A stretch of 64,000 nucleotides of DNA from UBA1672 sp964352375. GTDB taxonomy: Bacteria; Pseudomonadota; Alphaproteobacteria; Micavibrionales; Micavibrionaceae. Numbering within the stretch: position 1 is the first letter of the stretch; each line of letters opens with the position of its first letter. Below are positions 33,752-42,569 of the stretch, piece by piece. The notes under the pieces were generated by a model. The model was not told the DNA's origin and did not search any database. It saw only the letters and a program-made list of their open reading frames with translations. A program made the translations under genes and the position numbers. Location: contig CAYGSA010000001.1 in assembly GCA_964352375.1 (NCBI GenBank), forward strand, positions 1-64,000. Reading direction: 5' to 3'.

Positions 33752-35417
33752 CGCGTGCAGGGCCTACGGTTTGTGCATATTTCCAGATTGCCCCTGAATT
33801 ATAATTTGTTTTCCGTGGCTTCCATGCTTTGCGGCGGACTTCTAGTTCTTCGTCAGAGAGTTTCACATCCATTGTGCCTTCTTCAGCATCAATGCGGATA
33901 ATGTCGCCGTCTTTGATGAGGCCAATCGGGCCGCCAACGGCTGCTTCTGGGCCGACATGACCGATACAGAAGCCACGCGTTCCACCGGAGAAACGGCCAT
34001 CTGTGATGAGGGCAACTTTACCGCCTGTGCCTTGACCGTATAGTGCGGCGGTGGTGGAGAGCATTTCACGCATTCCGGGGCCGCCCTTTGCGCCTTCGTA
34101 GCGGATGACGAGCACGTCGCCCTCTTCATATTCGCGGTTTTGGACAGCTTTGAAGCAATCATCTTCGCCGTCAAACACGCGTGCAGGACCTTCGAAAACC
34201 AGCTCTTCGAGGCCTGCGATTTTGACGATTGCACCTTCGGGGGCCAGATTACCCTTCAGGCCAACAACGCCGCCTGTTGGATGGATTGGTGTTTTCACGG
34301 GGAAGACAACATCTTGGTCTTCGGGGAGTTTGATGCCCTCAAGGTTTTCGGCCAGGGTTTTTCCAGTTACTGTGATGCAATCACCATGGAGGTAACCGTT
34401 ATCGAGAAGTTCTTTCAAGACAACCCCTACCCCGCCTACGTCGTAGAGGTCTTTGGCGACGTATTTTCCGCCAGGACGAAGATTTGCGATGAGAGGTGTT
34501 TTCTTAAAGATTTCTGCAACATCGAAGAGGTTAAAATCTATGCCTGCTTCATGTGCCATTGCTGGAAGGTGAAGCCCTGCATTTGTTGATCCGCCTGTTG
34601 CTGCGACAATCGCGGCGGCGTTTTCGAGAGATTTACGTGTTACGATGTCACGTGGCCTTGGGCCTCCATTTTTAAGAAGCTCCACGACTGCAGCGCCAGA
34701 GGCAGAGGCGTATTCGTCGCGTGATTCATAGGGCGCGGGCGCTCCTGCTGAATTTGGTAGTGCGAGGCCGATGGCTTCGGAGACACAGGCCATTGTGTTG
34801 GCGGTGAATTGTCCTCCGCATGCGCCTGCGGATGGGCATGCTACGCATTCGAGCTCATGAAGGTCTTCGTCTGACATGTTTCCTGTTGCGTGTTGGCCGA
34901 CTGCTTCGAAGACGTTGACGACGTCAACATCTTTGCCTTTGAATTTACCGGGAAGGATTGTGCCGCCATACATGAATATGCTTGGCACGTTGAGGCGGAT
35001 CATCACCATCATCATACCAGGGAGCGATTTATCACAGCCTGCGAGACCTACGAGCGCATCATAACAATGACCACGCATTGTGAGCTCGACTGAATCGGCG
35101 ATGACTTCGCGGGAGACGAGTGAGGAGCGCATTCCTTCATGGCCCATTGCGATGCCGTCAGTGACGGTGATTGTTGTGAATTCACGCGGCGTAGCACCTG
35201 CGCCATCGACACCTTTTTTAACGGCTTGCGCCTGACGGGAGAGCGCGATGTTACAGGGTGCGGCTTCATTCCAGCATGTTGCAACACCGACCAAAGGCTG
35301 GTGGATTTGTTCCTCTGTCATGCCCATCGCGTAATAGTAAGAGCGGTGCGGCGCGCTTTTTGGCCCCTCGGTGACGTAGCGACTGACGAGTTTAGATTTG
35401 TCCCATTTATGGCTCAT
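33693..35417 (-). CDS. ilvD: Dihydroxy-acid dehydratase
   Basis: Iron-sulfur enzyme of valine and isoleucine synthesis. Cluster cysteines lie in AGCDKSLPGM and ECVACPSAGACGGQFTANTM, and there is another in GVATCWNEAAPCN. GRFSGGTRGFCIGHVGPEA is the late family signature. Length 574 matches the family. Its stop is inside the 5' end of the L,D-transpeptidase gene as annotated. Upstream lies the broken PcfJ-like gene. Confidence 0.95.
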   Translation of the reverse strand: MSHKWDKSKLVSRYVTEGPKSAPHRSYYYAMGMTEEQIHQPLVGVATCWNEAAPCNIALSRQAQAVKKGVDGAGATPREFTTITVTDGIAMGHEGMRSSLVSREVIADSVELTMRGHCYDALVGLAGCDKSLPGMMMVMIRLNVPSIFMYGGTILPGKFKGKDVDVVNVFEAVGQHATGNMSDEDLHELECVACPSAGACGGQFTANTMACVSEAIGLALPNSAGAPAPYESRDEYASASGAAVVELLKNGGPRPRDIVTRKSLENAAAIVAATGGSTNAGLHLPAMAHEAGIDFNLFDVAEIFKKTPLIANLRPGGKYVAKDLYDVGGVGVVLKELLDNGYLHGDCITVTGKTLAENLEGIKLPEDQDVVFPVKTPIHPTGGVVGLKGNLAPEGAIVKIAGLEELVFEGPARVFDGEDDCFKAVQNREYEEGDVLVIRYEGAKGGPGMREMLSTTAALYGQGTGGKVALITDGRFSGGTRGFCIGHVGPEAAVGGPIGLIKDGDIIRIDAEEGTMDVKLSDEELEVRRKAWKPRKTNYNSGAIWKYAQTVGPARDGAVTHPGAKKETHTFVDL

Positions 35418-35482
35418 GTTAGTATATCCCGTATTGTTGTGGAATATGTACTATAGCGGGATGAAAAACTGACGCAAGAGGG

Positions 35483-36688
35483 TTATGGCCCTGAGGGCGT
35501 GTCTTGCTCTGTTTCGGGCTGCAGCGGGTGGACGGCCTCGCGTGCATACTCCCAGATGGAAAGATTTCTAAACTTTCACATCCATCTAATGAAATCACCG
35601 AAGTTTCTGAACGTGCCCCATCACCAATTTCAATTAATCGATCACAATTTGTTAGGTATATCCCTTTTGTTGTAGATAAGCTGTTTCCTATTCGTGTTAG
35701 ATTTGAACAATCATATAAGTATAGATTTCGAACACTCAAATTGTTTGGTAGACTTTCCAGCCACTTAGCTTGTGTGATTTTAAGTTGGCGATCATAACTG
35801 AATCCAACAGGTAAATTTGCAACCTCATAATATTCACCGCCTTTTTCAAGTAGGCCTGTATGCCCTGCGCTCTCGGTGATTTTCCATTTATTCTCCTTAA
35901 TAAACTCTTTGATCGGGGCGAAATAGTCGGAGCGTGGGGCGCGTTCTCTTTGCCTTTGCATTGTGTGAGGACGCCGTTTATGAATTCTAGGGTGCCGTGT
36001 GCCTTATTATTTGGGCCGCGGAGGGAGTAATATTGGTAGCGATCTGTATTGGCGACTTTATCGTCGTAATTTCCGTTTCCTATGCAATGGCCGAGTTGCG
36101 CGGATTCGACGTCGAGTGCCTTTGCGCTGAGGAGCTGTACGATGCGCCAGCCGTCTTCGGTTTGCATCTTGTCGTTGACTTCGCGCTGGATGCTAACATT
36201 TTTGACGGTTTTGATGAGGCCTGCCGCTTCGTCATCTTTGAAGGCCGCGCCGGTATTTGCGAATTCCTCACGGAGCTGGCTGGCTTTGGCGCGCATTGCT
36301 TTGTCTGCTTTTGAATATGCATCTGCGAGTGAGCCGATTTGCATGAGCGCTTTGGGTCTGCCTTTATCGTCCAGATCATTTACCCAAGGGTCATTTTCTT
36401 TCAGCGCGCCACCGATCCAGTCTTTGATGTGGCGGAGTGTATCGGCGGAACCGTTTGTGAGGTCCGGGTCAAAGGCATAGACACCGCCTTGCTCGAATTT
36501 GGCGGGCGTGAGCCATTCTGGTGCGTCTTCTGGGTATTGCGAAACAAGAGCAAAGAACTGATCTTCCCGCATCATCGCTTTTTTTAAGGCGATAACCATA
36601 TACTCGCCAAGGCGCGGTCAGATGTTTCATCCGTTTGTGTACGGAGGAAGTCGTTTATTGCATCTGGGTTGTATATGTTTCGAGCCAT
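35483..36688 (-). pseudogene. PcfJ-like protein with leucine-rich-like repeats, broken by three single-base losses
   Basis: Read leftward from ATG 36688, the product begins MARNIYNPDAINDFL. The frame breaks near 36605, again at the GGGG run 35936-35939 and again at the CCC run 35551-35553. Adding one base at each place gives a continuous frame of about 402 codons ending at the TAA at 35485-35483. The joined protein has QLGHCIGNGNYDD, YYSLRGPNNKAHGTLEF and TQCKGKENAP, a PcfJ-type core, then pseudo-repeats (LPNNLSVRNLYLYDCSNL, TKGIYLTNCDRLIEI). All three lesions have the same sign. Neighbouring genes are intact, so real decay is more likely than general sequencing error, though homopolymer miscalls remain possible. 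Function unknown. Confidence 0.72.
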
Positions 36689-36755
36689 GGATCACAATAT
36701 ACCATAATCAAAGAGTGGTGCAAGATGATCTATCTAGATTTTTTAGTCGGCTTTT

Positions 36756-37307
36756 TTATTTTTCTTGTTTTTGCTGGCGAATTTCTTCTTCCGCTTCTTC
36801 GTTGCCTTCTTCAGCAAGTACCATTTCATTATAATAGCGACGGAAGGATTCTGCATTGCCGATGTAGGGCACACGAATGAGGCGTTGACCTGTACCAGCC
36901 ACAACAACGGAGGCATAACCAAAAAGGTGTCCAGGTAGCATACGCTCCAAATCTATACTTTCGATTTTGCTGAGGCGGATATCAACAACATCCATTTGCA
37001 ATAAGCCGTAACGAGCAAGTACACGTTTATTTGTAATTGCGAGCAGAAGGTAATGCTGCGTTAATATTGCAACACAAAGCATTAAAATGCCTACAACACC
37101 TAAGATAAAACCAAATGGCTGGATAACAAAAAACATAAATAGTGCCAATAAAAGCACAGCCACTGATTTCCAGTATATCGCACCATGTAATCTTGCGCGA
37201 AGTATTATTTCTTCTCCGGAAACGAGCATCTTCTCAAGCTCATGATCTTGGAAAGACTTTGGTTGTCTGTGGTTTGCACGTTGTTTGTTTGGAGATTTTT
37301 TATTCAT
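36756..37307 (-). CDS. Membrane protein with bacterial PH domain (bPH2/YdbS-like)
   Basis: A polar N-terminus, two adjacent membrane helices (SVAVLLLALFMFFVI and LGVVGILMLCVAIL) and a bPH2 domain from about residue 85: LAITNKRVLARYGLLQMDVVD, LSKIESIDLER, FGYASVVVAGTG. The C-terminus is a charged helix rich in Glu and Gln. It overlaps its upstream paralogue by four bases. Members of this family are membrane proteins of unknown role, often paired. Confidence 0.85.
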   Translation of the reverse strand: MNKKSPNKQRANHRQPKSFQDHELEKMLVSGEEIILRARLHGAIYWKSVAVLLLALFMFFVIQPFGFILGVVGILMLCVAILTQHYLLLAITNKRVLARYGLLQMDVVDIRLSKIESIDLERMLPGHLFGYASVVVAGTGQRLIRVPYIGNAESFRRYYNEMVLAEEGNEEAEEEIRQQKQEK

Positions 37308-37834
37308 CGTGATTTTGCCTCCTCTATCCCTCTTCGAAACGATATGGGGTCCTCTATTGGCGGGAGGACGACTTCACCGACCCCCATGCCGCGCACCATC
37401 ACGCGTCCAAAATTGAAAATTCGCCCTAATACTGATTGAAGAACATTGACGCCTTCAATGCGGTCAATGCTAATTTCGCCGACCTGGCGTGCGATCAAGC
37501 CGCGCTTGTATATTAGTCTTGTATTTGTTATTGCGATCTCTGTAGTGACCTTTATAACCATCATTTGCGCAAATTTTACGAGGCCGAGAATGAAGAACAA
37601 AAACGAGAATGCCCTAATGCCAGGGTGAATAATTTTTATAGACTCAAAAAAACCAATTCCCGGTGGAAGCTTGCCTAAAAATGTATAAATTTTATACGCG
37701 CCAACCATGATAATAATTGCACCAATCAACCCCCAAAAAATCGACATGAAGGCATTGATTGTATACATCCAGTGAAATTTTCCGACGTGTATGAGCTCTT
37801 CATCAGGTCCAAGGGATTGTTGTACGTATAGCAT
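37304..37834 (-). CDS. Membrane protein with bacterial PH domain (bPH2)
   Basis: Two long hydrophobic spans (about 28-50 and 75-95) are followed by a bPH2 domain with IAITNTRLIYKRGLIARQVGEI and DRIEGVNVLQSVLGRIFNFG. Layout matches the downstream gene, with which it shares an ATGA overlap, so the two probably form one complex. The N-terminal segment (LGPDEELIHVGKFHW) is the usual lead-in of YdbT/YdbS-like proteins. Function unknown. Confidence 0.85.
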   Translation of the reverse strand: MLYVQQSLGPDEELIHVGKFHWMYTINAFMSIFWGLIGAIIIMVGAYKIYTFLGKLPPGIGFFESIKIIHPGIRAFSFLFFILGLVKFAQMMVIKVTTEIAITNTRLIYKRGLIARQVGEISIDRIEGVNVLQSVLGRIFNFGRVMVRGMGVGEVVLPPIEDPISFRRGIEEAKSR

Positions 37835-37926
37835 AGGGCGTTTTCGCTTAACTTAACTCATCTAATAATTACAGTAGTTTAGACTTACATAACATATTAC
37901 GCAAGTTTCAAATGGTTATTTGCCCT

Positions 37927-39003
37927 TTAATCCCCGAAAGAGATGCCCAGAGCACGTGCGGTATGCACCAGTGTTCCGTCTAAATCAACGATGTGACACT
38001 TTTTAATAGCATCTTCAATGGCGACGTCTACAACTGATTCGTTTTTCCATGCCACCATACGGCCGAACTTTCCATCTTCGATTAATTCTACGGCTTTTAT
38101 CCCAAAAGCTGCCGCCAGAATGCGGTCATTATATGTCGGGCTGGCGCCCCGTTGCACATGACCAAGAACAGTAACACGTGTTTCTGAATTAGTGGCCTCA
38201 GCGATTTTAACGCCCAGATAATCTGCAATTCCGCCGTAACGAGTTTCTCCGCCATGATAGACGACTTCATGCTTTCGCCCGTCGGGCGTTTTGACAGCTT
38301 CGGAGACAACGACAAGCGCAAAGTTACGGCCCGTTTCCTTGACGTCATTAATCTTTTTTGCGATTGATTCTATCGTGTATGGAATTTCAGGGATGAGGAT
38401 GACATCTGCCCCTCCTGCAATGCCTGATGTGAGTGCGATATGACCTGCATCACGCCCCATGACCTCTAAGATCATCACACGGTCATGGCTGGCGGCTGTG
38501 GGTTGAAGTCGGTCTAAGGCTTCTGTAGCGATTGTCACAGCCGTGTCGTATCCTACAGCAAAATCGGTCATATTGACGTCATTATCGATGGTTTTTGGGA
38601 CGCCAACGAAGTTTAAGCCCCCTTGTTTTACGAGCCTGTTGAGGATGGCAAAGCTTCCATCCCCGCCAATTCCGATAAGGGATTCAACGCCAAGATCTCT
38701 AAGTGATTCTACAAGCTCGGTAGAACGATCTTTAATTTCGCCATTGTCCATTTCGTAGGCAAAAGGGTTGCGTGAATTTGTGGTTCCTAAAATCGTTCCG
38801 CCCATACGCATCACTGTGCCATCGAAGTCGTCGGGTTTTAAAATGCGATAACGGGGCGGGTTTTCGAGCAGCCCTGCGGTTCCGTTTTGAAGGCCTATGA
38901 CTTCCCAGCCAAGCGCATGGGCACGTATAACGGCGGCTCTCATGACTGCATTTAATCCGGCGCAGTCTCCGCCGCTTGTGAATATGGCTATACGTTTTTT
39001 CAT
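37927..39003 (-). CDS. pfkA: 6-phosphofructokinase (group III type)
   Basis: Phosphorylates fructose-6-phosphate. Conserved blocks: FTSGGDCAGLNAVMR, IGIGGDGSFAIL, GVPKTIDNDVNMTD and VMGRDAGHIAL. The GGDGS Gly at the position of E. coli Gly104 favours ATP as donor. The Lys in PKTIDND, where the E. coli enzyme has Gly, is typical of pyrophosphate and mixed group III enzymes. Length 358 fits that group. A Pfk is uncommon in alphaproteobacteria, many of which use the Entner-Doudoroff path. It is divergent from the DUF465 gene. Confidence 0.9.
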   Translation of the reverse strand: MKKRIAIFTSGGDCAGLNAVMRAAVIRAHALGWEVIGLQNGTAGLLENPPRYRILKPDDFDGTVMRMGGTILGTTNSRNPFAYEMDNGEIKDRSTELVESLRDLGVESLIGIGGDGSFAILNRLVKQGGLNFVGVPKTIDNDVNMTDFAVGYDTAVTIATEALDRLQPTAASHDRVMILEVMGRDAGHIALTSGIAGGADVILIPEIPYTIESIAKKINDVKETGRNFALVVVSEAVKTPDGRKHEVVYHGGETRYGGIADYLGVKIAEATNSETRVTVLGHVQRGASPTYNDRILAAAFGIKAVELIEDGKFGRMVAWKNESVVDVAIEDAIKKCHIVDLDGTLVHTARALGISFGD

Positions 39004-39092
39004 GATTCTTTTTTATGCATTTTTTTGTTACTTAACAAGTCATTATGTGGTATTGTTCACTTTATTTTTTGAATCGGTGTATAAATAAAATT

Positions 39093-39299
39093 ATGTCAGA
39101 AGATCAAGAAGACTTGCGTGTAAAGCTTGCTGAGTATCGAATAGAGCATCAGGCTTTGGATGATGTGATCGAGAAAGCCCTGAACAGTGACACTCCTGTT
39201 AACCTGCTGCACATGCAACAGCTTAAGAAAAAGAAGCTTTGGTTAAAAGATATGATTCAAAAACTTGAGAGCGCTTTAATTGATGACATTATAGCTTAA
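39093..39299 (+). CDS. DUF465 (YdcH-like) small protein
   Basis: A 68-residue helical protein: DLRVKLAEYRIEHQALDDVIEKA, taken as two heptad-rich halves, then QQLKKKKLWLKDMIQKLES. This two-helix hairpin with the basic LKKKKL core is the DUF465 signature. The ATG at 39093 is chosen; an upstream start at 39045 would add non-conserved hydrophobic residues. There is no Shine-Dalgarno, and TATAAA lies seven bases before the ATG. Often found beside purE in alphaproteobacteria; function unknown. Confidence 0.85.
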   Translation: MSEDQEDLRVKLAEYRIEHQALDDVIEKALNSDTPVNLLHMQQLKKKKLWLKDMIQKLESALIDDIIA

Positions 39300-39322
39300 T
39301 AGCTTTCTTTGACTTTCTTCTC

Positions 39323-39353
39323 TTGCTTCATCCCCTCACCTGCCTTATATAAT
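39323..39353 (+). promoter_or_regulatory. Promoter for purE-purK, close enough to give a leaderless transcript
   Basis: TTGCTT (39323-39328) and a perfect TATAAT (39348-39353) are spaced by 19 bases; TATATA at 39346-39351 would give 17. The -10 ends four bases before the purE ATG, so transcription should begin at or next to the ATG. No ribosome-binding site is present upstream of purE. Confidence 0.45.
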
Positions 39354-39357
39354 TTAT

Positions 39358-39855
39358 ATGACACATTTAGATGAAAGCCCTCTTGTTGGCATCGTTATGG
39401 GATCTCAATCGGATTGGGAGACTATGAAACATGCGCATGACATGCTTCATTTGCTCAATATTCCTCATGAATGCAGGATTACGTCAGCGCACCGTACGCC
39501 TGACCGAATGCTAGATTATGCTAAAACGGCCGAAGAGCGTGGCCTTAAAGTGATTATCGCGGGGGCCGGTGGAGCGGCGCATTTGCCTGGTATGATTGCA
39601 AGTTATACGCCTGTTCCTGTTTTAGGTGTTCCTGTCGAGAGTAAAGCTTTAAACGGTATGGATAGCTTGCTCTCTATTGTACAAATGCCGGGAGGAATTC
39701 CTGTGGGCACGCTTGCTATCGGTATGGCAGGCGCAAAGAATGCGGCGTTATTGGCCGCTGCTATTCTGGGAACTCAGGACGCCGTGATTTTACAGGCGTT
39801 GAAAGAATACCGTGCAAAGCAAAGTGAAGACGTTGCCGAATTCCCAAAAGATTAA
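39358..39855 (+). CDS. purE: N5-carboxyaminoimidazole ribonucleotide mutase
   Basis: Class I PurE that moves the carboxyl group from N5-CAIR to CAIR in purine synthesis. GIVMGSQSDWETM, CRITSAHRTPDRM (active-site His), IIAGAGGAAHLPGM and IVQMPGGIPVGTLAIG are all present. Length 165. The purK reading frame begins inside its 3' end. The start has no Shine-Dalgarno and seems leaderless. Confidence 0.94.
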   Translation: MTHLDESPLVGIVMGSQSDWETMKHAHDMLHLLNIPHECRITSAHRTPDRMLDYAKTAEERGLKVIIAGAGGAAHLPGMIASYTPVPVLGVPVESKALNGMDSLLSIVQMPGGIPVGTLAIGMAGAKNAALLAAAILGTQDAVILQALKEYRAKQSEDVAEFPKD

Positions 39856-40921
39856 ATTAGGTATATTAGGTGGTGGTCAGCTTGGGCGAATGAGTGCGCA
39901 GGCTGCGGCGAATCTTGGTATTGAGACCGTTATTTTTTGCCCTGAAAGCAACGCCCCAGCCTCTCAGGTTTCAGGGCAGACCATCATAGCAGACTATGGT
40001 GACCAACAGGCGCTGAAGGCTTTTAGTGATCTATGTGATTTCATCACTTATGAATTTGAGAATATTCCAGTTAAAACAATTCAGTATTTAGAATCATTAA
40101 AGAAAAATAGTGTTTTTCCTGAAAAGAGGCTTTTGGAAGTTTCTCAGGACCGCATTGTCGAGAAAAGTTTTTTAAATGACCTTGGAATTAAAACAGCTGG
40201 ATGGCAAGCTATTCAGGATATAAATGATATTGGCGCCGATAAATTTATAATCAAGACGGCTCGTTTTGGTTATGATGGGAAAGGGCAAATTAAAAGCTTT
40301 AAAGAAGACCCTGACCTCCGTCATTTTTTTAAACAGCATGAGGGGCAGGATTTAATTCTTGAGGATATTGTTGATTTTGATTGTGAAATTTCAGTTGTTA
40401 TTGCTCGTGATCATCATGGGAGAACACAAAGCTATGGGCCGATGTTGAATGAACATAAGAACCATATTTTACATCACACACGTTATCCTGCAAAGCAAGC
40501 GCAGCATATTGATGAACAGGCGCGCAATATTGCGGAGAAAATTGCGAATGCCGTAGATTTGCGCGGTGTGCTAACCGTTGAATATTTTGTGACCAAGAGT
40601 GGTGATTTGCTTGTGAATGAGATTGCGCCCAGAACACATAATTCAGGGCATTGGAGCCTTGATGCGTGTGCCGTGTCACAATTTGAAAATCATGTGCGCT
40701 GCGTATGCGGCCTTGATGCACTTGACCCTGCACGTCAAGACACCGCACTTATGATTAACCTTATTGGTGATGACATCTATAAAATTAACGCATTTAAAAG
40801 CATGACGAATGCGCATATTCATTTATACGGCAAATCTGAAGCACGCGCGGGCCGCAAAATGGGTCATATTACAGTTTTAAATCCAGAAAATATTGATTAT
40901 GATGAATTACTGCAAAACTAA
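39812..40921 (+). CDS. purK: N5-carboxyaminoimidazole ribonucleotide synthetase
   Basis: ATP-grasp enzyme that carboxylates AIR with bicarbonate. LGILGGGQLGRMSAQAA opens the N-domain; DFITYEFENIPV, ARFGYDGKGQ and VNEIAPRTHNSGHW mark the ATP-grasp and active-site regions. The start is uncertain: GTG at 39812 overlaps purE by 44 bases, and TTG at 39833 would give MPNSQKIKLGIL with a smaller overlap. Length is 362-369 residues. Translational coupling to purE is expected. Confidence 0.92.
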   Translation: MQSKVKTLPNSQKIKLGILGGGQLGRMSAQAAANLGIETVIFCPESNAPASQVSGQTIIADYGDQQALKAFSDLCDFITYEFENIPVKTIQYLESLKKNSVFPEKRLLEVSQDRIVEKSFLNDLGIKTAGWQAIQDINDIGADKFIIKTARFGYDGKGQIKSFKEDPDLRHFFKQHEGQDLILEDIVDFDCEISVVIARDHHGRTQSYGPMLNEHKNHILHHTRYPAKQAQHIDEQARNIAEKIANAVDLRGVLTVEYFVTKSGDLLVNEIAPRTHNSGHWSLDACAVSQFENHVRCVCGLDALDPARQDTALMINLIGDDIYKINAFKSMTNAHIHLYGKSEARAGRKMGHITVLNPENIDYDELLQN

Positions 40922-40933
40922 GGAGACTTAAAC

Positions 40934-42355
40934 ATGAGTGAAGCCGCACCCAAAATTGACCCCGCACAGACCCGCATAGAGACAGACTCTATTGGTGAAA
41001 TTGAGGTTGATACAACACGCTATTGGGGGGCTCAAACACAGCGTAGCTTGCAGAATTTTAAAATTGGTGGCGAGAAAATGCCTGCCCCGCTTATACGTGC
41101 ATTGGGGGTTCAAAAGAAAGCCTCTGCGCTTGCGAATATTGAGCTTGGTGTGCTTGATCAAAAGATTGGCGATGCGATGCTTCAGGCAGCTGATGAAGTT
41201 ATTGATGGTACACTTCTAGATGAATTTCCTCTGGTTGTTTGGCAGACAGGGTCAGGCACACAAAGTAATATGAATGCAAATGAAGTGATTTCAAACCGAG
41301 CCATTGAGATTTTGGGTGGTGAGCGAGGAAGTAAAACGCCAGTTCACCCCAATGATCATGTGAATATGGGGCAATCATCAAATGACACCTTTCCTAGCGC
41401 GATGCATATTGCGGCTGGTGAACAAGTTCACCATGAGCTTATCCCTGCCCTACAGCATTTACACGATGCGCTGGATGCGAAGGCGAAAAAATTTGCGAAT
41501 ATTGTTAAAATTGGGCGCACACATTTACAAGACGCTACCCCCCTGACTTTGGGGCAGGAGTTTTCTGGTTATGCGAAACAAATTGAATTTGGTATTCAGC
41601 GTGTTTTTGCGTGTTTGCCTCGTTTAATGCAACTCGCGCAGGGCGGTACAGCGGTTGGTACAGGGATCAATTCCAAGGCTGGCTTTGATGTTAAATTTGC
41701 AGCGCATACCAGTGCTATTACGGGGCTGGATTTTGTGACCGCTGAGAACAAGTTTGAGGCTCTTGCTGCGCATGACGCACTTGTCGAACTCTCTGGCGCG
41801 CTGAATGTTTTGGCGGTTTCGCTCATGAAGATTGCCAATGACGTGCGCTTACTTGGCTCTGGTCCGAGGTGTGGTATTGGCGAACTTGATCTTCCCGCGA
41901 ATGAGCCAGGGTCTTCGATTATGCCCGGCAAAGTGAACCCAACGCAGTGTGAGGCTCTGACTATGGTTTGCGCTCAGGTTATGGGCAATAATACCGCGGT
42001 CAGTGTTGCAGGGTCAAATGGCCATTTTGAACTTAATGTGTTCAAGCCTGTGATGATTTATAATGTGTTGCAATCTATTAATTTGATTTCGTCAGGATGT
42101 AACAGCTTTACAGATAATTGCGTTGTTGGGATTGAAGCGAATGAAGCACGTATTGATAAATTACTCAACGAAAGCTTGATGCTTGTCACTGCACTTAATC
42201 CGCATATTGGGTATGATAATGCCGCTAAGATTGCAAAGAAGGCGCATGCGGATGGTTCGACCTTGCTTGAGGCTGGGCAGGCACTTGGTTTGATGAATGC
42301 AGAGCAATTCAAAGAGTGGGTTAATCCGCTTGATATGATAAAGCCAAGTGATTAA
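40934..42355 (+). CDS. fumC: Class II fumarate hydratase
   Basis: Iron-independent fumarase of the TCA cycle. TRYWGAQTQRSLQNF, QTGSGTQSNMNANEVI, GRTHLQDATPLTLGQE, and the GSSIMPGKVNPTQCE loop of the fumarase/aspartase superfamily are present. Length 473. AGGAG sits eight bases before the ATG, one of the clearest ribosome-binding sites here. It lies 12 bases after purK, so it may be in the same transcript. Confidence 0.96.
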   Translation: MSEAAPKIDPAQTRIETDSIGEIEVDTTRYWGAQTQRSLQNFKIGGEKMPAPLIRALGVQKKASALANIELGVLDQKIGDAMLQAADEVIDGTLLDEFPLVVWQTGSGTQSNMNANEVISNRAIEILGGERGSKTPVHPNDHVNMGQSSNDTFPSAMHIAAGEQVHHELIPALQHLHDALDAKAKKFANIVKIGRTHLQDATPLTLGQEFSGYAKQIEFGIQRVFACLPRLMQLAQGGTAVGTGINSKAGFDVKFAAHTSAITGLDFVTAENKFEALAAHDALVELSGALNVLAVSLMKIANDVRLLGSGPRCGIGELDLPANEPGSSIMPGKVNPTQCEALTMVCAQVMGNNTAVSVAGSNGHFELNVFKPVMIYNVLQSINLISSGCNSFTDNCVVGIEANEARIDKLLNESLMLVTALNPHIGYDNAAKIAKKAHADGSTLLEAGQALGLMNAEQFKEWVNPLDMIKPSD

Positions 42356-42569
42356 GAAAAGATCAGTTCGAATTTCAGGTCATGAGACAAGCGTTACCTT
42401 AGAGGAGCCTTTTTGGGATGCCTTACGGTCTATTGCTGCGCAGCGCGGCGTTTCCTTAAACGTCCTTATTTCTGAAATAGATGAAGGGAATAACGGCAAC
42501 TTATCAAGTGCCCTTCGTGTTTTCGTGTTGCATGACTTGCAAAGTAAATTAGCGCAAGAGCCCTTTTAA
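42348..42569 (+). CDS. Ribbon-helix-helix domain protein
   Basis: Seventy-three residues: KKRSVRISGHETSVTLEE forms the beta ribbon and FWDALRSIAAQRGVSLNVLIS the two helices of an RHH_4 domain; NLSSALRVFVLHDLQ follows. The start is GTG at 42348, overlapping the fumC stop by eight bases. Proteins of this type commonly follow fumC in alphaproteobacteria. Probably DNA-binding; the target is unknown. Its 3' end overlaps the AsmA gene by 21 bases on the other strand. Confidence 0.85.
   Translation: MIKKRSVRISGHETSVTLEEPFWDALRSIAAQRGVSLNVLISEIDEGNNGNLSSALRVFVLHDLQSKLAQEPF

Noticed and set aside
37900..37926. CAAAT / ATTTG hairpin after pfkA considered as a terminator
   Set aside because: Five A/T-rich pairs and no following T-run.
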